Shown piece by piece: positions 26,592 to 32,519 of a stretch of 32,519 nucleotides of DNA. The position numbers and the translations under genes were made by a program. The number at the start of each line of letters is the position of its first letter. Within the stretch, counting starts at the first letter, position 1. Location: positions 1 to 32,519 of the forward strand of contig JAJQGF010000010.1 in the NCBI GenBank assembly GCA_021200695.1, read 5' to 3'. The notes beneath the pieces were generated by a model, which had not been told where the DNA came from, searched no databases, and saw nothing but the letters and a program-made list of their open reading frames with translations. Source of the stretch: Lachnospiraceae bacterium (GTDB lineage Bacteria; Bacillota; Clostridia; Lachnospirales; Lachnospiraceae).

Positions 26592-27185
26592 TCAGTTGTC
26601 AACCACATCCACCAGCTTTCCCTTCTTCGCATTTACCTGCATTCCAAAGAAAGCGCTTACAGGAAAGGAAATCTCACTGTAAACTCCCGTCGCCTCTATC
26701 ATTATTCCATTAGGTGCAAAAGCCTCACCTGTTTCCCGGAACTCCTCGCTGACAATTCCTTCATCGTTCACACTTATTATTTCAACGCCGTAATCACTCA
26801 CATTGTAAATAATATAGCATTCGATAACAGGCTTTCCTGAGAAAAGTCCGGTATTTGTATTTTCCCAATCGTCATTTAGACCGAGATTTTCTTTCAGCGC
26901 GCTTTTATATATCTCAAAATGCAGCTCGGGCTCATTTATTATCATATTGTGCGAAATACCATATTCCTCAATATCTATCAGCGCTGATGCAAGATTTGCG
27001 GCAGCAAGCGCATCCTCCATATAGAGAGCTGCCGCTTTGTATACCTCAAGCTGCAGTCCCGCGCATAATAAAACCGCAACAAAAAGAATTGAAAATAAGC
27101 CCATAGCCCACTCAACCTGCCCCATCTGATATGACAGCTTTTTATTTTTGAGATTAGTATTTGGCGGTGGAAACCCTGCGTTCAT
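26592..27185 (-). CDS. TadE/TadF-like pseudopilin
   Basis: About 197 residues from the ATG at 27185 (MNAGFPPPN). A short basic N-terminal part is followed by a membrane helix starting at YQMGQVEWAMGLFSILF, whose Gly followed by Glu recalls the class III prepilin cleavage region. The remaining 140 residues are extracytoplasmic. TadE/F proteins are minor pilins needed for pilus biogenesis. The ORF track begins 36 codons earlier inside the previous gene. GGGGAG lies about 10 nt before the chosen ATG and only 1 nt from an ATG at 27194, so the exact start is uncertain. It overlaps the upstream gene by about 32 bp. Confidence 0.75.
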   Translation of the reverse strand: MNAGFPPPNTNLKNKKLSYQMGQVEWAMGLFSILFVAVLLCAGLQLEVYKAAALYMEDALAAANLASALIDIEEYGISHNMIINEPELHFEIYKSALKENLGLNDDWENTNTGLFSGKPVIECYIIYNVSDYGVEIISVNDEGIVSEEFRETGEAFAPNGIMIEATGVYSEISFPVSAFFGMQVNAKKGKLVDVVDN

Positions 27186-27558
27186 TAAATTCATACTCCC
27201 CTCTGAGCTTTCCGCTGATATCAAGCACAATTCTCTGGCCATAGCCCGCAGGCTGCGTTGTCGTGTCCCCAAGCTCCCCTCCTGTAACCCCAATCTCCTC
27301 CAACTCTCTAAGCAGATTCGTCTGGTCGTCAGCAGTAAGATATCCCACTGTTTCCATTCTCAGTATATATTCCCGCGCCAGCTGCCCGACCTTAGTCTTC
27401 TGGAGCACAAGCTCAATACATCCAAAATATGAGACAACTATGACTGTCATTGCCATTATGCAAATTCCTGTGGCAGCCAATTCTCCTATGCCTCCTGCGC
27501 TCTTTAAAGCGGCTGCCCCATTAATGCTTTTTTTTAATTTTTTTATTATGTTCTTCAT
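27154..27558 (-). CDS. TadE-like / DUF4320-like minor pilin
   Basis: A 134-residue protein with a basic N-terminus (KNIIKKLKKS), one membrane helix (about 27-50, IGELAATGICIMAMTVIVVSYF) and a soluble tail containing REYILRMETVGYLT and QRIVLDISGKL. This recalls the DUF4320 family found in Firmicutes pilus and conjugation clusters. Its probable role is a minor pilin. Two starts are possible: the ATG at 27558, chosen because GGTGGGG lies directly upstream, or one four codons earlier at 27570. It lies between the small pilin and the next pseudopilin and overlaps the latter. Confidence 0.75.
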   Translation of the reverse strand: MKNIIKKLKKSINGAAALKSAGGIGELAATGICIMAMTVIVVSYFGCIELVLQKTKVGQLAREYILRMETVGYLTADDQTNLLRELEEIGVTGGELGDTTTQPAGYGQRIVLDISGKLRGEYEFNERRVSTAKY

Positions 27559-27589
27559 TTTCCCCACCATCTGCTCAATACGGCATGCT

Positions 27590-27802
27590 TTAAACGGATG
27601 TGCCGTTTAAAATAATCTTTGCCTTCTCAGTCATGGCGCTTACCAACGTCTGTATAAACTCAGTAAGACTGTCCTTCATTACCACGCACAGCAGGAGCGC
27701 TATTATGCAAAGGCCTACCGTCACTAATATTCCGTCGATTCCAGACTCCTTATGTATTGCAAGACTGATTATTTTGTTTGCGCCATCTTTTATTTTTTTC
27801 AC
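27590..27802 (-). CDS. Small Flp-like major pilin candidate
   Basis: A 70-residue protein with a basic N-terminus, the segment HKESGIDGILVTVGL leading into a single hydrophobic helix (about 21-42), and a short amphipathic tail. Size, position after tadC and the Gly-containing entry into the helix fit the Flp1-like pilin group that polymerises into Tad pili after prepilin cleavage. The classic Glu at +5 is not present; Asp in SGID may substitute. It starts at GTG (27802) after GGGTGAG. A GC-rich stem-loop lies immediately upstream. Confidence 0.72.
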   Translation of the reverse strand: MKKIKDGANKIISLAIHKESGIDGILVTVGLCIIALLLCVVMKDSLTEFIQTLVSAMTEKAKIILNGTSV

Positions 27803-27816
27803 TTTCTCACCCTTCT

Positions 27817-27857
27817 GCGGCGCTTTTCAGTATTGTCAGAGCCTGTGACTGCGCCGC
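27817..27857 (-). repeat. GC-rich stem-loop between tadC and the pilin gene
   Basis: Seven-base arms GCGGCGC and GCGCCGC enclose 27 nt that can pair further (GTCA with TGAC). It ends about 5 nt before the pilin ribosome-binding site. It has no T-run. It is a candidate processing or stabilising element raising pilin output over the assembly proteins. Confidence 0.55.
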
Positions 27858-27882
27858 GGACACAAGCCTGATGTAAAGCTGT

Positions 27883-28719
27883 TTAAAAGCTGAGCGCTGC
27901 GCTGAACATATAGTCAACGCATGCATATAAAATTACAATAAGAACCGCCGTAAGAATTCCCAACTGATAAAAGGTTATGCTTCTGTCAAGCTTTCCCTTT
28001 TTCTTTTCCATTACTGAGCCCTCCATATCCTTTATCTGTTCGGAAATGTCCCCCAAAAGCTCTACTGCCTGTCCTGACTCTAATGCCTGAAGAACTGTTA
28101 TACAAAGAGAATCAATATAACGATTATCAAACTTTGACTGAAAATCCTCCAATGCTTTAAAAATATCGGACTTAACCACCAGGTCCGAGGCAAGCTCAAG
28201 CAACGCACTCCTGAGTCTTTTCTCCCTTACGCCTCCGTAGCATTCAAGAAGGGCATTCGACATATTTATTCCCGCTCGTATCTGCATTGCCAATGATGAA
28301 TATACCAGCTTTATATCAGCAAGCATTTTTTCATTATCAACTTTGTTGAGATATGCCAGTAAAAGCATGGGCATAAGCCACATAAGCGCAGAAAATGCAA
28401 TTCCGCAGACTGTTGAAAAAGCGCTTCCCGCAAAAAAGCCTGTCAAGGCACACAATACCCCTGCCGCAAGATATTTCCCCGGGCTTATGCCCCTGCCAAA
28501 ATGAAATGCCGCACCGGTTCTTTTCAACATTCCTTCAGTTTCAAGGTACCATCCCGTCCTCCTTCCCTTTCGACTTATCAAGCCTGATATTTCCCGACAT
28601 GCCGACAATATTAATTTGTCTGTTCTTTTAAAAAGCAATATTAGGACTGCAAGAAATACAAGCGCTGCGCATACTGCTCTCAGTACGGCTGTAGCTGTAA
28701 AAAGCTTATCTGTTGTCAT
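27883..28719 (-). CDS. tadC: Tad pilus inner-membrane platform protein TadC-like (type II secretion F domain)
   Basis: A 278-residue protein with an N-terminal helix, two central helices (about 85-125) and a C-terminal helix. The cytoplasmic T2SSF domain between them contains YSSLAMQIRAGINMSNALLEC and LCITVLQALESGQAV, the typical paired helical motifs of GspF/TadB/TadC proteins. Together with TadB it forms the membrane platform moved by the TadA ATPase. The ATG at 28719 follows GGAGGG; the ORF-track start is seven codons upstream. The TadB and TadC labels are assigned by gene order. Confidence 0.88.
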   Translation of the reverse strand: MTTDKLFTATAVLRAVCAALVFLAVLILLFKRTDKLILSACREISGLISRKGRRTGWYLETEGMLKRTGAAFHFGRGISPGKYLAAGVLCALTGFFAGSAFSTVCGIAFSALMWLMPMLLLAYLNKVDNEKMLADIKLVYSSLAMQIRAGINMSNALLECYGGVREKRLRSALLELASDLVVKSDIFKALEDFQSKFDNRYIDSLCITVLQALESGQAVELLGDISEQIKDMEGSVMEKKKGKLDRSITFYQLGILTAVLIVILYACVDYMFSAALSF

Positions 28720-28765
28720 TTTCCCTCCAATTTTATACAATTCCGCCGTCTATACAACGCCATAA

Positions 28766-29704
28766 TCAGTTTTCACATATCTGCCTCAAAAAAAGACAGA
28801 CTATCACCGCGGTTATTGCAACCGCAGTTCTTCCGAAAAAAGAATAAATCAGTATATCCCACACGGATTTTTTAATCAGTCCATCCACTACTGCAAGTGA
28901 CAGCGCCGACATTATCAGAAGCAGCGTCATATTGATGGCAGCCTCTCTCAGCATACTTTTTTTCTCCTGAGAGGTTTTTAAATAATCTCTCATGCTTCTT
29001 CTGCTTTCCGATACCAACATTGAGAAATCCGCACAATATCTGACATTAATTTCCATGCTTCTTATAATCTCCTTAAACTGAGGATGTTCAATTTTTTCTG
29101 CCATTGACAAAAGCGCGGCTCCTATGTCGCCGGTGGTACGTGCCTCATAGCTGCATTCCTCCAGCGCACTTTTCATGGGCTCCTCCACATATCTGCCAAT
29201 CTGTCCGAGTATTCCCGATATCTCACCCGAGGTAATACTATAGCTTCCCAGAAAATCAAGAAATTTCAGAAGATTATCATTAACTGAATTCATATTTCTC
29301 ATTCTTTTAACCTTAAAAATCACTGTTTCCGAAGCAAGCCCGAGCCCCACTCCCGCAAATGCCGCCGCAATTCCAAACAGCTTACACAATATCAGAAATG
29401 CAGCCGAAAAAAATGCTATATTCAGCGCTATAAAGACCTCAGCTGTGACATACGGAAAGGCCCTTCTGAAGCCGCTGTAGCACAGCATCTTCTCAAGCCC
29501 TGTCCACCACAGCTTATCATTGTCAGACATTTGAAGTCTCTGTCTGCTCATTTTAATTCTTTTCTCGGCGGTTTCACGCACACTATCCCTTGTACTAAGC
29601 AGAAGCCTCCTTATCATCCTTGTCCTCTTCATACCTGAAAACCACATGAAAAAGCCCAAAAACAATAAAACAAATATTAAAATATTTTTAAAAGATACGC
29701 TCAA
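28766..29704 (-). CDS. tadB: Tad pilus inner-membrane platform protein TadB-like
   Basis: A T2SSF-type membrane protein of about 312 residues with an N-terminal helix, a central helix pair and two C-terminal helices. The conserved region includes NDNLLKFLDFLGSYSITSGEI and TTGDIGAALLSMAEKIEHPQFKEI. It is a partner of TadC in the assembly platform. The start chosen is a TTG at 29704 preceded by AAAGGAG at good spacing, overlapping the tadA end by 17 bp; the ORF track uses an ATG eight codons upstream that has no clear site. It is 46 bp before the tadC start. Confidence 0.86.
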   Translation of the reverse strand: MSVSFKNILIFVLLFLGFFMWFSGMKRTRMIRRLLLSTRDSVRETAEKRIKMSRQRLQMSDNDKLWWTGLEKMLCYSGFRRAFPYVTAEVFIALNIAFFSAAFLILCKLFGIAAAFAGVGLGLASETVIFKVKRMRNMNSVNDNLLKFLDFLGSYSITSGEISGILGQIGRYVEEPMKSALEECSYEARTTGDIGAALLSMAEKIEHPQFKEIIRSMEINVRYCADFSMLVSESRRSMRDYLKTSQEKKSMLREAAINMTLLLIMSALSLAVVDGLIKKSVWDILIYSFFGRTAVAITAVIVCLFLRQICEN

Positions 29705-30827
29705 GCTTAAGCTCCTTTCTGATATCATCCCAACCGCTGCAGTTAAATATTTCTTTAACCTTAAAATTTTCCATAAATACCAAGGTCTTAAAGCAATCCA
29801 TCATTTTCATAAGCTCATCACGCGAATACCTGCTGTCGTACATGGCATAATCCACAAGCTTATAAACTGATTTGTCCGCAGACGGCGCATGAATGGTAGC
29901 CGCACATATCTGTCCGGTATATGCTGCATTAAGCAGATACAGCGCTTCATCTCCCTTTACCTCTCCGATAATAAAATAATCCACATCCATTGTAAGTCCA
30001 GCTATGCTTATGTCCTTTAAGTCATAGCTGACCGCGCTCTCCGAGGTTTTAGGCAGGGAGTGCAGAAACATCATGTCAGGGTGATATCTGGTGGTCAGCT
30101 CGTCCGCCTGCTGCGCGACAAGAACTGCACAGTTGTCCGGAATTGTCTCCTTAAGAGCGTTTAGAAGTGTTGTTTTTCCTGATGAATTGCCCCCGCTTAT
30201 CAGCATAGAGCCTTGCCTGAGCCTGCCAATGAGAAGCTCCGCCGTCTCCTGCTTCAGCATATTTTTTGTTATAAGCTCTTTAACTACGGGAAATTTCTTC
30301 GGGACCTTTCGTATACACAGATAAGGCTGGTTAAAGGTATTCACAATAGGCATAGAAATCGTAAATCTGAGAATAAAATCCGGATGACTCTCCGTATCAG
30401 TAAATCTTTGAATTGCGTTAAGATTTGAAATATTAACCTGATTCTTTGTTGCAATGTAATCTATAAATTGTCTGTATTCCTTTTCAGACGAAAATGAAAT
30501 ATCCGAATCCAGTCTGGCGCCGTTTTTCTTAATTCTTATACAGTCAAAGCCGACGACCCTGATATCAGAAACCTCTTCATCGTCAATAAGCGGGGAAAGC
30601 CTTGAATATCCAAAAATATACTGTTGAAAGGAGTCTATAATCTCCCTGAGCATGTACTCCTCCGCAATATACCTTGAACGCATATGGCTCTCTGCCTCTT
30701 TCAGGAAATCGTCCTTTGAGATAATTCCCTTTTTCATCTGCAGGAGCGAGTTCTGCTTTGTCGTGATATAATCCTTAACAAGACTTTGCAGTCCCTCGTC
30801 CGCGGATTGTATTTTCTGTAATGTCAA
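29688..30827 (-). CDS. tadA: Tad pilus assembly ATPase TadA/CpaF-like
   Basis: A hexameric secretion ATPase powering pilus assembly from the cytoplasm. Of 379 residues, the N-terminal domain spans about 1-170. The Walker A motif is GGNSSGKT at 212-219 and the Walker B region is DYFIIGEVKGDE at 283-294. A YLCIRKVPK segment before Walker A is typical of CpaF. The frame begins at TTG (30827), right after an in-frame TAA. The strong GGAGGG site lies 14 nt away and points instead at three ATGs in another frame, which make a tiny ORF whose TGA overlaps this TTG. Either coupled reinitiation or a one-base frame error explains this. It heads the Tad operon. Confidence 0.92.
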   Translation of the reverse strand: MTLQKIQSADEGLQSLVKDYITTKQNSLLQMKKGIISKDDFLKEAESHMRSRYIAEEYMLREIIDSFQQYIFGYSRLSPLIDDEEVSDIRVVGFDCIRIKKNGARLDSDISFSSEKEYRQFIDYIATKNQVNISNLNAIQRFTDTESHPDFILRFTISMPIVNTFNQPYLCIRKVPKKFPVVKELITKNMLKQETAELLIGRLRQGSMLISGGNSSGKTTLLNALKETIPDNCAVLVAQQADELTTRYHPDMMFLHSLPKTSESAVSYDLKDISIAGLTMDVDYFIIGEVKGDEALYLLNAAYTGQICAATIHAPSADKSVYKLVDYAMYDSRYSRDELMKMMDCFKTLVFMENFKVKEIFNCSGWDDIRKELKLERIF

Positions 30828-30841
30828 TTATTCATCATCAT
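30824..30841 (-). other. Five-codon leader ORF (MMMNN) overlapping the tadA start
   Basis: GGAGGG is followed by ATGATGATGAATAATTGA. The stop TGA overlaps the TTG used by tadA (TTGA). The arrangement could couple tadA translation to the leader ORF, or could be the remnant of a start lost through a single-base change. Confidence 0.5.
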
Positions 30842-31056
30842 CCCTCCTCGTCAATAATTCCCTGAATGCGCGCACATATAAAGGGTACAAAAAAGACCTG
30901 AAAATAAAAATCATGATTTCTTAGCTGAGACAGCCGGACATTTCAGACACCCATTGATATATTGGGTAATTGTCAGTCTACACTGAAATAATCCGTCTGT
31001 CAAGCAGATTTTTATTTTCAAAGCCTTTATTTTTTTAATGCTTTATTTTTCCTGCC
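30828..31056 (-). promoter_or_regulatory. Intergenic region and leader upstream of tadA
   Basis: This 229-bp gap contains the promoter described separately and about 130 nt of untranslated leader. The leader starts with ACCCA and TGGGT arms around a 9-nt loop. Farther on, CTGAAA pairs with TTTCAG, and the TGGGT arm could instead pair with a distal TACCC just before the ribosome-binding region. I recognise no known riboswitch; in particular I see no cyclic-di-GMP aptamer core. No clear terminator follows the EAL gene, so read-through from it is possible. Confidence 0.45.
30975..31003 (-). promoter_or_regulatory. Promoter of the Tad operon
   Basis: On the minus strand TTGACA (30998-31003), a 17-nt spacer and TAGACT (30975-30980) form a sigma-A-type promoter with a perfect -35 and a weaker -10. 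The predicted start is near 30968, about 140 nt before tadA. Confidence 0.65.
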
Positions 31057-32463
31057 TCAGAAGCTTCTGCCGTTCTCCTCCTGTTTCCTCAAAAGCTCAT
31101 CAAACTCACTGATTGGCATCGGCTTATAAAACATAAAGCCCTGTGCGTTAAGACAGCCACAGCTTATAAGGAAATCCCTCTGCGTCTCATTTTCCACGCC
31201 CTCGACAATCATTTTCATGTTTAATGCCTGAAGCATTTTTATAGTGTACTCAAGAATAATCTTGCTCTTGTCATCCTCAATGTCAATAATAAATCCCCTG
31301 TCTATCTTTACCTCATCCACAGGCTGGGTCTTAAGCATATTCATTGTTGAATAGCCTGTTCCAAAATCATCCATAGAAACGACAAAGCCCTGAGCCTTAA
31401 GCAGCTTCATTCGGTAATACATTCCCTCCTCGTCCGTAAGGAATGCGCTTTCCGTAAGCTCAAGAGGCGTATAGCTTGCAGGCACCTCATACTTGTTTTT
31501 CAAATTAAAAAACGTATCACAAAGGTTCTTATCATAAACATGAATTCTTGAAATATTTATTGAAATTGGAACAGCGTCCCTTTTAGCCTTAAGAAGACTG
31601 CTCAGATATTGATATACCTGCTCCCACACGGCTTCGTCAACGTTTATTACAAAACCATTCTTTTCAAGTACCGGAATAAACTCTCCGGGATTTATTATTC
31701 CCTTCTCCGGATGCAGCCAGCGCACCAGAGCCTCTCCTCCGATAATTCTGCCCGTAAGCATATTTACCTTGGGCTGTATGTAAGGAACAAGCTCTCCCTT
31801 CTCAAGGGCGGCAACAATGCTGTTCTCCACCTGTCTTTCCTTCATAAGCTGTGTGCGCATCTTTGAATCGAAAAATTTATAATCCGCATAGAACTTTCCC
31901 TTGATAGTATTCATTGCCATTGTGGCACAGTCCTTCAGATAGCTGACAGCAGGCTGCTTCTCCGTGGAGGCACAAATGCCAAAGGATGGCAGCACCTTGT
32001 ACGCAAAAGGCAGCTCCTGTATTTGCCTCTTAATGTCAACCGCAATATCAGCGACCTCCTGCTCTGTACTATAAGCCGTAAACAGGCAGAAGTTGTCAGC
32101 GCGCATATGAGATACACAGGTCTTCTCCCTGGTCTTTGAATACTCTCTGAAGCAGTCGGCTATATGCTTTAAAAGACGGTCTCCCTCGCTTCTTCCGCAA
32201 AATTCGTTCACGGCCTTAAACTGTGTAATATCCATGACAATCAAAGCAAATTTATCATCAGGATTTTCCTTTACCATCTCGCCTGCAAGATAAAAAAACA
32301 TTTTGAGCGTCGGTAATCCTGTCAGGTTGTTGTAATTCTCTGCTGCATTTATGTCCGATATTTTATTTTTTGAGTAGAGATATAACTCCTGCTTACCCTC
32401 GTCTGTTGACTGTGGTGATTCATACAAAATCTTTTCATTGCCGTCATTCTTATTATCATTCAT
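31057..32463 (-). CDS. EAL-domain cyclic-di-GMP phosphodiesterase with degenerate GGDEF domain
   Basis: A 468-residue cytoplasmic protein without membrane segments. A GGDEF-type domain lies at about 45-200, but its active-site loop reads RADNF (121-125), so diguanylate cyclase activity is unlikely. An EAL domain lies at about 215-460. EALVRW at 244, ISINIS, LELTES, MDDFGTGYS, VKIDRGFI and VEGVEN are all present, so cyclic-di-GMP hydrolysis is expected. The degenerate GGDEF half may sense GTP, as known for some relatives. The ATG at 32463 follows GGTGGGG; the ORF track starts five codons earlier. It lies on the same strand just upstream of the Tad operon, suggesting control of piliation by cyclic-di-GMP. 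Confidence 0.93.
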   Translation of the reverse strand: MNDNKNDGNEKILYESPQSTDEGKQELYLYSKNKISDINAAENYNNLTGLPTLKMFFYLAGEMVKENPDDKFALIVMDITQFKAVNEFCGRSEGDRLLKHIADCFREYSKTREKTCVSHMRADNFCLFTAYSTEQEVADIAVDIKRQIQELPFAYKVLPSFGICASTEKQPAVSYLKDCATMAMNTIKGKFYADYKFFDSKMRTQLMKERQVENSIVAALEKGELVPYIQPKVNMLTGRIIGGEALVRWLHPEKGIINPGEFIPVLEKNGFVINVDEAVWEQVYQYLSSLLKAKRDAVPISINISRIHVYDKNLCDTFFNLKNKYEVPASYTPLELTESAFLTDEEGMYYRMKLLKAQGFVVSMDDFGTGYSTMNMLKTQPVDEVKIDRGFIIDIEDDKSKIILEYTIKMLQALNMKMIVEGVENETQRDFLISCGCLNAQGFMFYKPMPISEFDELLRKQEENGRSF

Positions 32464-32519
32464 AAATAACCCCACCATGAATAATGATTTTCACTTATCC
32501 CTAATTACCATACCAATAT

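Noticed and set aside
30905-30930. AAATCATGATTT palindrome followed by T-rich sequence as a terminator before tadA
   Set aside because: The stem is short and AT-only and would terminate poorly; more likely chance in AT-rich DNA.
30841-30968. Cyclic-di-GMP riboswitch in the tadA leader
   Set aside because: The conserved aptamer core and tetraloop-receptor features were not found by eye.
31020-31056. Terminator after the EAL gene
   Set aside because: Only a 5-bp AAAGC/GCTTT stem with an A-rich loop is present and no proper T-run follows it.

Overview
The window looks like a chromosomal segment of a Lachnospiraceae-type clostridium (Firmicutes). The signs are a T-box leader in front of aspS-gatCAB, a DapL-type lysine/meso-DAP pathway, a 445-residue Gram-positive-length GlnA followed by an ANTAR protein, strong Shine-Dalgarno sites and moderate GC. 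Every gene but one is on the minus strand, so the window is best read from its right end to its left end. No tRNA, rRNA, insertion sequence, prophage or CRISPR array was seen.

Right (32.5-20.7 kb): an EAL phosphodiesterase with a degenerate GGDEF domain precedes a Tad/Flp pilus locus. The order is TadA ATPase, TadB, TadC, a small Flp-like pilin, two TadE/F-like pseudopilins, CpaB/RcpC (SAF), a 1485-residue secreted adhesin with InlB-type B repeats, a Gly-rich domain and CxxC pairs, and a prepilin peptidase. No TadZ/CpaE gene is present within the cluster. A sigma-A-like promoter and a leader of about 130 nt lie in front of tadA. Two intergenic stem-loops bracket the pilin/pseudopilin block.

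Middle (20.6-14.4 kb): a compact run encodes a family-2 glycosyltransferase, a HisC-like aminotransferase, a small-multidrug-export-family membrane protein, a SAM methyltransferase, Hsp33 and glutamine-dependent NAD synthetase. The hisC 5' end carries a clear one-nucleotide frame break. Conserved HisC sequence continues upstream of the ORF-track ATG in the same frame, while the proper start codon and RBS lie in another frame.

Left-middle (13.9-4.3 kb): the single plus-strand gene, a small membrane-anchored protein, is divergent from glnA. The glnA leader, only about 70 nt from promoter to start codon, can form either two long helices in H-type pseudoknot order or competing hairpins ending next to the RBS. 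glnA is followed by an ANTAR regulator with a degenerate receiver domain, a 719-residue polytopic protein (PTPS_related-like), dapF, dapL and two more polytopic proteins (DUF6056-like and DUF6020-like). Spacing is tight, so this is probably one operon joining nitrogen assimilation, DAP synthesis and cell-envelope glycosylation.

Left (4.3-0 kb): a TTGACA-17-TAAAAT promoter overlapping the stop codon of the preceding gene drives a T-box leader with its terminator, then aspS, gatC, gatA and the start of gatB. AspRS has His31 in its DHGG motif, typical of non-discriminating enzymes. This fits coupling to GatCAB for Asn-tRNA formation by transamidation.
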